Source of the DNA: Lamellibrachia satsuma
Lineage: Eukaryota > Annelida > Polychaeta > Sabellida > Siboglinidae
Direction: 5' to 3'
Assembly (NCBI GenBank): GCA_033239005.1
Contig: BSQZ01000070.1
Location: 947,617 to 1,011,616 of the forward strand
DNA length: 64,000 bases
Under the pieces are notes generated by a model, which did no database searches, had not been told where the DNA came from, and saw nothing but the letters and a program-made list of their open reading frames with translations. How positions within the stretch are numbered: position 1 is the first letter of the stretch; each line of letters starts with the position of its first letter. The position numbers were made by a program, and so were the translations under genes. Shown here one piece after another: positions 1-8,005 of this stretch.

Positions 1-2
1 CT

Positions 3-602
3 GACAGCAGCACAGGTCCCGCCGACAGCAGCAGCACAGGTCCCAGCGATGAAAACACCATGAATGAAAAGGTACAGGAGTGGTTAGACTCGTATGAAGA
101 TCGTAATCTGTTACCATCCTCACCATCCATCACTTCCTCTACCGAACCGACTCTGTGTATAGCAGACGAGGAAAGTAACGATACGGTTATTACCGTAAGC
201 AGCAGCAGCAGCGGAGCAGCTATGGTCAAAAGCCGTAGCAGCAGCAGCAGCAGTAGCGGTAGTAACAATGGCAACGATAATGATATGCAGGCGACGGCAA
301 TGAACATAGAAAGAATACATAATCGTGCAGAAGCCATGATGAATCAAAACACCTTCAACGTATTGATAGACGCAGCTTGTGTTCGTTATGCATGTAACGA
401 GGTTGTTCGTATATTAGATTTATCGGATGATGAATATTACGTACCGTCTTCCGGTCTGATCAAGCACATCTTGCGTTGGGTTGTCATAGCGATGGAGGAG
501 AGGATTGGGAAAAGGCAATGGTGTGCCGATATGGCAGACACGATCAGAGCGACCATAGCCAGTCTATATGCCGGTAAGAACGAAGTTGCTGACATTGATT
601 AA
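3..602 (+). CDS. Ser-rich hypothetical Polinton protein, open at left edge
   Basis: The reading frame is open from the window edge to a TAA at 600-602. The first internal ATG is at 60, but the in-frame codons before it continue the same Ser/Thr/Pro/Gly-rich style (a repeated DSSTGP-like block), so the real start is probably upstream and the entry is partial. Two homopolymeric serine tracts (about codons 48-52 and 59-66 counted from ATG 60) are followed by a compact hydrophobic/charged C-terminal domain of about 100 residues. I recognise no family. Its place upstream of the polymerase fragment makes it an element-encoded accessory protein; the function is unknown. Confidence 0.6.
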   Translation, partial: DSSTGPADSSSTGPSDENTMNEKVQEWLDSYEDRNLLPSSPSITSSTEPTLCIADEESNDTVITVSSSSSGAAMVKSRSSSSSSSGSNNGNDNDMQATAMNIERIHNRAEAMMNQNTFNVLIDAACVRYACNEVVRILDLSDDEYYVPSSGLIKHILRWVVIAMEERIGKRQWCADMADTIRATIASLYAGKNEVADID

Positions 603-817
603 ACAGGTGTGCCTTTTGTTGTCCCGTCTATAGATCCATAACGGTCTACGCCAACTACGAGAGGCGTATGAAAACGATGACGCCGACGATGATGACAAGA
701 CGGTAACACCGCCGCAGCAGCAACAGCAGCGACGTAAACGCCGAATGCCGCCGTTGGCTATAAACGATCTGCGGGTGAAGTTAAACAGGAAACGACGTTT
801 TACTTCACCCGCAGTAG
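603..817. other. Rearranged non-polymerase segment with a strong hairpin
   Basis: This stretch sits where the polymerase catalytic core would be expected, yet none of its frames shows motif A or B of B-family polymerases. One frame (from about 634, first ATG 745) encodes an Asp-rich then Gln- and Arg/Lys-rich tail, perhaps the end of another element protein, but it lacks a clear start. A near-perfect inverted repeat occupies 769-814. The polymerase frame has a stop at 815-817. Confidence 0.5.
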
Positions 818-1417
818 CAACGGCAGCAGCGCTACTACGACTTCATCGACAGGTACCTGGAGCGCCCTCTTTTTCAGTACTGCGAGACAGATACAGATTC
901 TGCCTATTTGGCCTTGGCCGGCGAGTCCGTCGACGCCCTCGTGACCCCGGAACTACGAGAACATTACTTCCGGCAACGCTCCGAATGGTTGCCGTCCGAA
1001 TGTTGCGACGACCATCGGAACGAGTACGTGCGCTGTCGACTCGCCAATAGACCGTGGGTCGGCGACGAGGCGTGCTGTAAAGCGCGTAGGGCGTACGACA
1101 AGAGGACACCTGGTCTGTTCAAGGTGGAGTGGTCCGGCGACGGGTTCGTGGGGTTGTGTAGCAAGACGTACTATTGTTTCGGACCCACCGACAAATACAG
1201 CACCAAAGGACTGAGCAAACGTCACAACGACATCGACAAGAACGCGTTCCTGGAGGTGCTCACCAACCGTCGGAGCGGAAGTGGAAAGAACCGCGGGTTC
1301 CGGGTGCTTCACTCGACCGTGTTGACGTACGTGCAGGAACGAGCGGCTCTCACCTACTTCTACGCCAAACGAGTGGTGCACCAGGACGGGGTGAGCACGG
1401 GTCCGGTGGACGTGTAG
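818..1417 (+). pseudogene. Protein-primed DNA polymerase B, C-terminal fragment
   Basis: The frame is open from 818 to TAG 1415-1417 without a convincing start codon. Near its beginning it carries the metal-binding DTDS signature of B-family polymerase motif C (codons from 890, within YCETDTDSAY), followed by a Cys-rich stretch and a GLCSKTYY...STKG segment that matches the Lys-containing region after motif C in Polinton/adintovirus polymerases. Exonuclease, terminal-protein and motif A/B regions are missing from the preceding DNA, so only roughly the last 200 residues remain. In the family this enzyme copies the linear element genome with a protein primer. This copy cannot be functional unless an upstream exon is joined, which I see no sign of. 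Confidence 0.85.
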
Positions 1418-1456
1418 AAAAGGACGATGCACTGCGGTCGTCTTTCATAAGCGACC

Positions 1457-1735
1457 ATGGACGCGCGGTGGAAACATCCTTTCACGTGCATCGTCGCCGG
1501 TCCGACGGGATGTGGTAAAAGTACTTTCGTGACGCGTATGCTACGTCACGCTGCTGCGATGATCGATCCACCTCCCGAACGGATCAAGTGGTGTTACGGA
1601 GAATGGCAAGAGGCTTACGCAACGATGGACTTGATGGACGTGCGGTTCGAGGAAGGGTTGCCGAGTGCTAGCATGTTCGATTCGTCGACGAGGAACCTCA
1701 TCGTCATAGACGATCTCATGGCAGAAACGGACTAA
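1457..1735 (+). pseudogene. Packaging ATPase (FtsK/HerA-type), truncated by stop and deletion
   Basis: The start at 1457 has a good context (gaccATGG). Walker A GPTGCGKST is at residues 15-23 and a Walker B hydrophobic strand ending in two Asp (LIVIDDL) is near residue 85. An in-frame TAA at 1733-1735 then ends the frame at 92 residues. The same frame carries recognisable ATPase sequence for about 20 more codons past the stop (to about 1795), after which the next gene begins and the C-terminal third is absent. Polinton ATPases are usually over 200 residues. The family pumps the element DNA into the capsid. The break is a nonsense mutation plus a deletion. Confidence 0.88.
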
Positions 1736-1839
1736 CGGGTCACGACCTTGTACACTAAAAAAAGTCAACACAGGAACACGTCCGTGCTGTATCTCGTACA
1801 GAACCAGGTCGCGCCACATTCGTTCGGGAGGCTAGATAC

Positions 1840-2143
1840 ATGGAACACGCACGCAAGATGGCCTTGGTAGATCCACGAATGTTGGACACGCTTCGGTCAC
1901 CTCCACCCCCACTCCCGACGGATACCTTAGGTAAGAAGGTGCGAGCTCTCGATGACGAGATGACGGCCATCCTCGACAGAAAGGACCTCGACGACAGGAC
2001 CAAGGTAACATTGTATAATCAGGTGTTGCAACGATATAACGTCTTGTCCGATAAACATGCCAAGGAACCGACACGAGTGATCGCAGTGAACGAGTCTGGA
2101 GCGGGGCCGGAGGCGGGGGCGGGGGCGGGGGCGGGGGCGGGGG

Positions 2144-2176
<33 letters not shown>

Positions 2177-2697
2177 CGGGGGCGGGGGCGGAGGAAGCTC
2201 CTGCTCCTGCTAGCGAGATAGAGGCCGACGTCGTGGATACCGTCCCCAAGACCATGCAAGGCAGAGCCAGACGTTTGATGGAACGTATGAAAAGAAACAT
2301 GTCTTGGACCGCCCGCGGCGAACTGATCCACGAGGGTGTGCCGATTGCCGGAAGTAACGTGGTGGATCTCGTGAACGATGTGTTGCGTAAGAGAAAGACC
2401 AATCCAACGGGATGGCAACCGTTTGCAAGACAACTCCGTGCCATGAACCTGCCCATGGAGTTGGTCGGTAACGTCGCCAGGAGAGACTACATACGTCAGG
2501 CACCGACGCCGACGGCATCCACTCCAGGTCGTCGTCGAATACCGGCTACTCCTCGCTCTGGTGGTAGCGCACGAAGATCGCTCAGTTGGACACCCCTCGC
2601 TCGTCGACGCGGTCAAATGGAACATTCCATGCTCACCCCACCTCCAGAACGTCAACGCAAGGCACTGGCGTCATTGGCTAGTTGGGAAGATATTTAA
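1840..2697 (+). CDS. Conserved Polinton protein with poly-Gly/Ala tract
   Basis: The frame is open for 285 residues from ATG 1840; ATG 1858 (aagATGG) is an equally good or better start. An N-terminal helical domain (residues about 40-85, with DDEMTAILDRKDL and a YNQVLQRY segment) is followed by a low-complexity Ala/Gly tract encoded by a long G run. The C-terminal domain contains RGELIHEG, SNVVDLVNDVLRKRK and GWQPFARQLR, then a basic Pro/Thr/Ser-rich tail. I recognise this two-domain layout from other Polintons/adintoviruses next to the capsid genes, but no function is established to my knowledge. A structural or virion-associated role is inference. The length of the Gly tract may be an assembly or slippage artefact. 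Confidence 0.75.
2101..2192 (+). repeat. G-rich tract with a 32-base G run
   Basis: GGGGGC repeats flank an uninterrupted run of G at 2145-2176. It lies inside the preceding reading frame and encodes Ala/Gly then poly-Gly. The tract can form G-quadruplexes, and its length is prone to replication slippage and sequencing error. Confidence 0.95.
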
Positions 2698-2736
2698 GTC
2701 GTTGCAACACGCGTCCACAGCTCAGTGTGCACTGCG

Positions 2737-2874
2737 ATGTCGAGCGATCCACAGGACACGTACTACCGTTCCGTCTTCGTTACAGCATTTTGCGTTGGAC
2801 TTTACTTGATTGTTGACGCTATAGTTCGAAATCTTACACAAGAGTCGCTCTGCAGGGTATGGTTACAGTACTAG
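2737..2874 (+). CDS. Small single-pass membrane protein (45 aa)
   Basis: ATG 2737 to TAG 2872-2874. About 12 polar residues are followed by one hydrophobic segment (VFVTAFCVGLYLIVDAIV) and a short tail containing an N-x-T sequon (NLT). The frame overlaps the next small gene by 16 bases. No family is recognised. The position between the conserved structural gene and the integrase, together with the compact overlapping layout, supports a real viral-type gene, but at this length it could be chance. Confidence 0.5.
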   Translation: MSSDPQDTYYRSVFVTAFCVGLYLIVDAIVRNLTQESLCRVWLQY

Positions 2875-2999
2875 ATTATCGATCATTCGTCATCGTCGTG
2901 GGTGTGGTAGTGGGTGTTCTGGTGTACGTCAGCGTACCCCTTCTTACTCGTCAAGAACCGTGCTGCGCAGTAAACGTCACAACCACCGGTCCATTGTAG
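2859..2999 (+). CDS. Small membrane protein A of a duplicated pair (46 aa)
   Basis: ATG 2859 to TAG 2997-2999. It has a short polar N-terminus, a strongly hydrophobic segment (VIVVGVVVGVLVYVSVPLL), then a polar C-terminus with an NVT N-glycosylation sequon. The protein at 3010-3162 shares the same layout and residues (IVVG, VSV, LL, Q, VNVTT), and the two DNA segments are visibly similar, so this is a tandem duplication. The type I- or II-like single-pass design suggests a membrane role for the virus-like element; there is no known family match. Confidence 0.6.
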   Translation: MVTVLDYRSFVIVVGVVVGVLVYVSVPLLTRQEPCCAVNVTTTGPL

Positions 3000-3009
3000 A
3001 AGTTATTCT

Positions 3010-3162
3010 ATGGTTTCGCTTGTAGACTGTTGCTATTCCACCGCTATCGTTGTGGGTGCGGCAACGTGTGTCCTGTTACACGTCAGCGTGCTCCTCGTCC
3101 TTCATCAGCATTGGTACTCCGGAGTCAACGTCACCACCAACGCATCCGACCTCCTGTTGTAA
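3010..3162 (+). CDS. Small membrane protein B of a duplicated pair (50 aa)
   Basis: ATG 3010 to TAA 3160-3162. The stop overlaps the integrase ATG in a TAATG junction. It has a hydrophobic segment (AIVVGAATCVLLHVSVLLVL) and a C-terminal VNVTTNAS stretch with two possible N-glycosylation sequons. It is paralogous to the 2859-2999 product. Conservation of protein pattern between the two copies, with different silent bases, argues that they have been under coding selection. Confidence 0.6.
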   Translation: MVSLVDCCYSTAIVVGAATCVLLHVSVLLVLHQHWYSGVNVTTNASDLLL

Positions 3163-4268
3163 TGGCACCGAGGAAAGAACAACCCCTTAGGACGGTCTAC
3201 TTCGATCCGAAAAGGGTAGGTAGTTATGGCGGACCCGATGCCTTGCGACGCGTCACGCGCATATCAAGAAAAAAGGTCGCGGAATGGTTGTCGGAACAGG
3301 ACGCCTATACCCTACACAAGCCGGCTAGACGTCGTTTCAAAAGACGATGCGTCATCGTGAGCGGTCTGCATCAGCAGTGGCAGGCCGACCTCGTCGATCT
3401 GTCGCATTTGAAAAAGCACAACGACGGTATGACCTTTCTCCTCACGGTGATCGACGTCTTCTCGAGAGTGGCCTGGTGTGTTCCCATGAAGAACAAGTCC
3501 GCAGCGTCGTTGGTAGCGGCACTTGACAGCACGTTCAGCAGAGGCTGGCCAAAGATGTTGCAGACAGATCAAGGAAAGGAATTTCTGAATAGATCCGTCC
3601 AGGCTCTATTGAAGAAGCACAACATCCATCACTTCTCCACGTACAACGCGGAGACGAAGGCGGCCGTCGTGGAAAGATTCAACAGAAACCTGAAGTCACG
3701 CATGTGGCGATACTTCACGAAACACCAGACGTGGCGATACCTCGACATCCTTCAGGATCTGGTGCATTCGTACAACAACACCTACCACTGCATTATCGGC
3801 ATGGCTCCGTCACAGGTGAGTTACCGTAATCAAGAAGAGGTGTAGCAGCGTCTGTACGGTCACGACGGTAAGGGCGTGCCCAAGTTGCGCGTGTCGGATC
3901 GCGTGCGTATCAGCAAGTACAAAGGTAAGTTCGAAAAAGGGTACACGGCGAATTGGAGCGCAGAGATTTTCACGATACACGAGGTTCATCCCTCCGATCC
4001 ACCCGTGTATCGATTGAAGGACGATCTCGGTGAAGTGCTGGAAGGCACCTTCTACGAATTGGAGTTGCAGAAGGTGTTGGTACCCCCCGATAAACTGTTC
4101 TACGTGGAAGAGGTCCTGGACCGTCGCAAGGTAGGTGGACGAAATCAAGTTTTCGTGAAATGGTTAGGCTACTCCTCCAGATTCAACAGCTGGATAGATG
4201 CCAAGGCACTGGTGTACTCTACTATAAAGACTAGCCACGCGTTCGGTAAGACTTCAGTCGAGAAATGA
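3162..4268 (+). pseudogene. Polinton retroviral-type integrase with chromodomain, one in-frame stop
   Basis: The preferred start is ATG 3162, overlapping the previous stop (TAATG); the frame extends further up only through a small-protein gene. The DDE core is seen as QADLVDL (first Asp), LQTDQGKEF (second Asp) and AVVERFNR (Glu, 34 residues after the second Asp). An in-frame TAG at 3843-3845 interrupts it just after the catalytic core. The same frame then gives an SH3-like DNA-binding segment (LRVSDRVRISKYKGKFEKGY) and a C-terminal chromodomain (FYVEEVLDRR...VKWLGY...NSWI, about 4098-4200), usual for this family and thought to direct insertion to marked chromatin. The ATG of the next gene overlaps the stop (ATGA). 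Function: insertion of the element into host DNA. This copy would yield a protein lacking its C-terminal targeting domain. Confidence 0.93.
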
Positions 4269-4588
4269 CACAAGGCACGACAACACGAGACTTCACCACC
4301 ACCACCGTCGTCGAACAGGAGGAACAAGAGGACGTAGTAGCAGCAGCAGAGGACAGTACTGACGCGCAGAACGCAGAGGACAGCATTCCTTGGCATCTGT
4401 TCGGTACCGTGTGTCCTAAAGAGGAAATAGTCTTTCTGTGTCAGGTGCTCTTCTTGTTTACGGTCATTCTCATAAGCGTTTACAATCTGACCACAGGTCA
4501 CGAGAATTCTAATCTGTGGACGGCTCTGTTGAGTAGTTCTTTGGGTTACCTGCTCCCCAATCCCACGTTGAGACGTAATGGCGACTGA
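4265..4588 (+). CDS. Conserved Polinton single-pass membrane protein (107 aa)
   Basis: It starts at ATG 4265, overlapping the integrase stop, and its end overlaps the minor capsid start by 11 bases. A Thr/Glu/Asp-rich N-terminal half is followed by a hydrophobic segment (VFLCQVLFLFTVILISVYNL) and then a conserved-looking tail (LWTALLSSSLGYLLPNPTL) that I recognise from the equivalent small gene next to the minor capsid gene in other animal Polintons. The role is unknown; a membrane protein of the virus-like particle or its assembly is inference. It is intact here. Confidence 0.75.
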   Translation: MTQGTTTRDFTTTTVVEQEEQEDVVAAAEDSTDAQNAEDSIPWHLFGTVCPKEEIVFLCQVLFLFTVILISVYNLTTGHENSNLWTALLSSSLGYLLPNPTLRRNGD

Positions 4589-5525
4589 TTTCTACCTGAC
4601 ACTGCCTAGCAACGCTTCCATGAAGATGTATCCCAACAATACGTTGGCTCATTACATCACAGACTTACCTCGACTTATCGATCTGACTGGCGAGTGGGAA
4701 TGCGGGGTGGCAGAAATACACTACCCGCATACGTGGTACAACATAGGAACGTACGACACACGGTTCTTCCTTAACGAGACCATTGCTATGGGTCTAACCC
4801 CGAGTGCAAGGATCAGTGCTGGGTATTACAAGTCTCCCGTGATATTGATGAATCACGTCAACAAGGGACTGAACAGTATGGCGACGGATAAGATATGAGC
4901 AAAGTTGACCTACAGCTCCATCACTCAAAAAATGACGATGCACATGACACCGGGCACCGAGTTCACTGTACCTCGTCGCAGTGCGTTGGGAAGAATGTTA
5001 GGTTTCGAAACACCGGTGGTCAGCAGTCCGTCATCGACAGCAGTCCCAGCACCACCATCGCTACTAGGATCGATCATGTCAGCAGCGGCAACAACAGCAG
5101 AGACGATAAGAACGGACGAGAACCTGAGAGAAGGTGGAAGGAATCTCGGTCTCACACCGTCGGCCACCGTGTTTTTGCCACCCAAAGAGACTCCCGATGG
5201 TCCGTATACCTATCGTAAAGAAGCCGACCACGTGGTGCAGATGGATCAAGGGTTCGATACCATATACGTTTACACGGACGTCGTGGAGTCTCGCATAGTA
5301 GGTGACACTGTCGCGCCTTTGTTGCGAGCCCTCCCGGTTGCCGGAAGTCACGGCGAAACGGTATCCGACAGGTTCACTAACATTCACTACGTGCTTCTGT
5401 TGTACTCGCACTTCAAGTCGATAGAAATCAATATAAGGGACGACATCGGACGGCGCGTGCCATTCGAGTACGGTAGAGTGACCGTGACGCTTCATTTTCG
5501 ACGGCGCAGGATCGGACTGCTCTGA
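4578..5525 (+). pseudogene. Minor capsid (penton-like) protein, one in-frame TGA
   Basis: The start at 4578 gives an N-terminus with LPSNASMKMYPNNTLAHY and GEWECGVAEIHYP, a signature of the Polinton/adintovirus minor capsid protein. A TGA at 4896-4898 breaks the frame after 106 codons, and the identical frame resumes and runs to TGA 5523-5525. The distal half has the conserved IYVYTDVVE, IVGDTVAPLLR and VPFEYGRVTVTLHF segments, read as strands of a jelly-roll. Without the stop the length would be about 315 residues, normal for the family. The protein is expected to form capsid vertices. Assignment as penton rests on family resemblance, not on a fold calculation. Confidence 0.82.
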
Positions 5526-5527
5526 AG

Positions 5528-5947
5528 ATGAATTACAACGATTATTACGCGCGTCAGGCGGGTGGTGCGCTGCCCTACTTTGCCGGTGCTCAATACCAGC
5601 GGGGTCACGGACTAGGCAGTCTGTTCACCGGTCTGCTGCGCAGCGCCATGCCACTCATCAAGAGAGGCGCCGTGGCGTTGGGAAAAGGGGCGTTGAAGAC
5701 CGGCGTGCGCATAGCCGACGACGTCATGTCTGGACAGAGCATAAAAAAGGCAACCAAACGACGCGTCACAGATGCCGGTAGGAATATGATGCGTAGTCTT
5801 CTGGTTCCTGGCGTGCGACCTCGTAAACGTATAAAACGCGCGCCGGCAAAGAAAGGAGTCACTTTAGCAAAGAGACGACGCAAGAGACAGACGTCCACGA
5901 AACGCGAGGCCGACATGTTCGACGACGACGATGGCATTCGTACATAA
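5528..5947 (+). CDS. pX-like basic core/capsid-associated protein (139 aa)
   Basis: ATG 5528 lies two bases after the minor capsid stop, and the 3' end overlaps the major capsid start by 17 bases. The N-terminal YYARQAGGALPYFAG and QRGHGLGSLF segments, a Gly/Ala-rich amphipathic middle (KRGAVALGKGALKTGVRIADDV) and a very Lys/Arg-rich C-terminal half match the small basic pX-like protein found beside capsid genes in adintoviruses. Such proteins are thought to condense DNA or act at membranes, by comparison with adenovirus core proteins. The frame is intact; the C-terminus ends in an acidic run. Confidence 0.8.
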   Translation: MNYNDYYARQAGGALPYFAGAQYQRGHGLGSLFTGLLRSAMPLIKRGAVALGKGALKTGVRIADDVMSGQSIKKATKRRVTDAGRNMMRSLLVPGVRPRKRIKRAPAKKGVTLAKRRRKRQTSTKREADMFDDDDGIRT

Positions 5948-7247
5948 ACAGTCGTGCGAAGGGGTCAAGAGCGAGCTGGATCTCTTTACCGTACCCCCCA
6001 CTCAGACCAGCATCATCGACAGTCACGTAGTGGAACATCAGCCCATGTCCTCTCTGGATTCGGGTAGACCGATAGAATTCCTCATACCTGGATCGGGCGA
6101 CGATTACCTGGATCTCGCCAACACGATGCTGCACGTGCAGGCGAAGGTGACACGAGCCAACGGGGACGATATCGACTTGGCCGATCCCGTGGGGCCGGTG
6201 AATAACTGGATGCATGCACTGATCAGTCAAGCCGACGTCTCCCTGAACGGTACGCTCGTGACCCCTTCGACCAACACGTATGCGCATCGCTCCTACATAG
6301 AGACGCTGCTCAGCTACGGTCCCGATGCCAAGGACACGCAACTGACGAGTCAACTGTGGCACAAGGACACGGCCACTCGCATGGACGCCGTCGAGATAGC
6401 CGACGGACCCACAGCTAACGCAGGGTTCGTGGCTCGACGAGAGAACATCGTGAGGAGCCGTGTTGTCGATATGATGGGCCGTCTCCACGTGGACCTCTTT
6501 CTGCAGGATAAATTCCTCATAAACGGCGTCGATGTCAAGATACGACTGGTGCGTAGTAAACCTGCTTTTGCACTCATGGCTGGTGGAGCAAACCCCGATT
6601 ACAAGATACAAATAGTCAATGCCACCTTGTTTGCAAAGAAAGTCACCCTGAATCCCAGCGTGCAGATAGCACACGTCAAGGCTTTGGAGAAGGGCACGGT
6701 CAAGTATCCGATGCGATCCGTCGAGTGCAAGGCGTACTCCATTCCTGCCGGCACTCGCTCGCACACGTACGAGAACCTGTTCCTCGGTACCCTGCCGAAA
6801 CGTTTGGTGCTGTGCTGCATCAATAACGATGCCTACAACGGAGCGTACGACAAGAATCCTTTTCACGCCAAGAACAACGCCATCAACTTCCTCGCGGTGT
6901 ACGTCGATGGACGACAGATACCCTCCAAACCTTTCCAGCCGAATTTCGAAGACGACCTCTTTGTCAGGAGCTACATGAGTCTGTTCTCGTCGATCTGTAA
7001 GTTGTGGCAGGACGAAGGGAACGGACTGACTCGCAGCGACTACCGACACGGCTACACCTTCTTCGGTTTCGATCTGACCCCCGATCAGTGCGACGGTCCC
7101 TGCTTCCATCTGGTACAAAAGGGCAACCTGCGCATAGAAGTTCATTTCCGCAACGCGCTGCTGAACACCGTGAACGTCGTCGTCTACGCCGAGCTCGAGT
7201 CCGTGCTGGAAATCGACAAGAATCGTAACATCATCTACGACTACTGA
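5931..7247 (+). CDS. Major capsid protein (hexon-like, double jelly-roll)
   Basis: It is intact at 438 residues, usual for the family. The N-terminus (SELDLFTVPPTQTSI, then PIEFLIPGSGDDYLDLAN) and later segments (ADVSLNGTLVTPS, GFDLTPDQ, GNLRIEVHFRNALLNTVNVVVYAE) are the characteristic blocks of Polinton/adintovirus major capsid proteins. The family forms trimeric double jelly-roll capsomers homologous to adenovirus hexon. It overlaps the pX-like gene at its 5' end and is followed after one base by the protease gene, so all late-type genes form a single cluster. There is no internal stop, in contrast to the minor capsid and ATPase genes. Confidence 0.92.
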   Translation: MAFVHKQSCEGVKSELDLFTVPPTQTSIIDSHVVEHQPMSSLDSGRPIEFLIPGSGDDYLDLANTMLHVQAKVTRANGDDIDLADPVGPVNNWMHALISQADVSLNGTLVTPSTNTYAHRSYIETLLSYGPDAKDTQLTSQLWHKDTATRMDAVEIADGPTANAGFVARRENIVRSRVVDMMGRLHVDLFLQDKFLINGVDVKIRLVRSKPAFALMAGGANPDYKIQIVNATLFAKKVTLNPSVQIAHVKALEKGTVKYPMRSVECKAYSIPAGTRSHTYENLFLGTLPKRLVLCCINNDAYNGAYDKNPFHAKNNAINFLAVYVDGRQIPSKPFQPNFEDDLFVRSYMSLFSSICKLWQDEGNGLTRSDYRHGYTFFGFDLTPDQCDGPCFHLVQKGNLRIEVHFRNALLNTVNVVVYAELESVLEIDKNRNIIYDY

Positions 7248-7248
7248 G

Positions 7249-7737
7249 ATGGACACCCTGCAGATTGCTAGACTACTGGCGGTGGACCCACGCACCAGAA
7301 CGATATTTCGCGGCGTCGTACCCAGAGACGGACAGCCCACTACGATAGACGGCACTCTGCCCGCAGCCTTCGTGTGCAACATCGACGACAGCGACGAACC
7401 AGGCGAACATTGGATAGCGCTGTACCTGGACGCCGACGGACGCGGCGAATACTTCTGCTCGTACGGTCTGCCGCCTCGTCACGCGGCGTTCCGCACCTTC
7501 CTGAACAAACACTGTTCCGAATGGACTCATAATACCCAGAGGCTTCAGAGTCTTCTGTCTAACGTTTCCGGACAATATTGTGTTGCTTATGTAATGTTTC
7601 GTTGTAAAGGTTCTTCTACGAAGACTTTCGTAAACATGTTCCACACTAATCTGGTCAATAACGATCGTCAAGTGTTCGATTGGATGAGATTACTGAAAAA
7701 GGGTATACCCTACTATCGTGTATTTTACATAGACTGA
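7249..7737 (+). CDS. Adenain-like cysteine protease (162 aa)
   Basis: It starts one base after the capsid stop. The catalytic set of the adenovirus-type (C5/C48-like) protease is visible: His in EHWIALYLD (about residue 51), an acidic residue in the following strand, and Cys in SGQYCVAYV (about residue 111). The length is usual for Polinton proteases. It matures capsid proteins during assembly. The frame is intact and ends in RVFYID. A degenerate second copy of its last 25-30 codons follows immediately. Confidence 0.9.
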   Translation: MDTLQIARLLAVDPRTRTIFRGVVPRDGQPTTIDGTLPAAFVCNIDDSDEPGEHWIALYLDADGRGEYFCSYGLPPRHAAFRTFLNKHCSEWTHNTQRLQSLLSNVSGQYCVAYVMFRCKGSSTKTFVNMFHTNLVNNDRQVFDWMRLLKKGIPYYRVFYID

Positions 7738-7740
7738 TGG

Positions 7741-7840
7741 TAAACAACCTATTCGGCACCGATTCAGTAGCTAATGATTGCCGCGTATTTGATTGGCTTA
7801 AAACAGCTGCGATACGGTAGACTGTATTATCGCTCATAGC
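7741..7840 (+). pseudogene. Degenerate duplicate of the protease 3' end
   Basis: Directly after the protease stop the translated DNA repeats the pattern of its last codons: VNN, then RVFDWLK, then, after a one-base shift, YGRLYYRS and a stop. It resembles VNNDRQVFDWMRLLKKGIPYYRVFYID of the intact gene. It is read as an old tandem or replacement duplication of the gene end, now non-coding. Confidence 0.6.
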
Positions 7841-7846
7841 AGTACA

Positions 7847-8005
7847 CGAGCCTCTGGCGAGGTGGTGCACCACCCGTAAGCTCGCGACCTCTGGCGTGAT
7901 GGTAAACATCCGCAAGTCGCCTCGTCATCATCCTCGAGCCTCTGGCGAGGTGGAAACACCCCTAAGCTCGCGACCTCTGGCGCGATGGTCAACATCCGCA
8001 AGTCG
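7847..8005 (+). repeat. 88-bp direct repeat, two copies, with CCTCTGGCG motif
   Basis: Two copies start at 7847 and 7935. Each contains the motif CCTCTGGCG twice, in the contexts CGAGCCTCTGGCGAGGTGG and CGACCTCTGGCG-GATGG, so the motif occurs four times. They lie between the last gene and the presumed element end, where Polintons often carry subterminal repeats. Confidence 0.85.

Noticed and set aside
3030..3161. Upstream extension of the integrase frame to 3030
   Set aside because: It overlaps the small membrane gene in another frame, is Cys/Arg-rich without family likeness, and the TAATG junction at 3160-3164 gives a better start.
1733..4898. Stop-codon readthrough or an altered genetic code in the Polinton genes
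   Set aside because: Three different stop codons are involved, once each, while neighbouring genes end normally; ordinary decay is simpler.
5859..7382. 507-codon open frame on the minus strand opposite the major capsid gene
   Set aside because: It is the exact antisense of a recognised capsid gene, has no family features, and arises from the GC-rich codon use of the sense gene.
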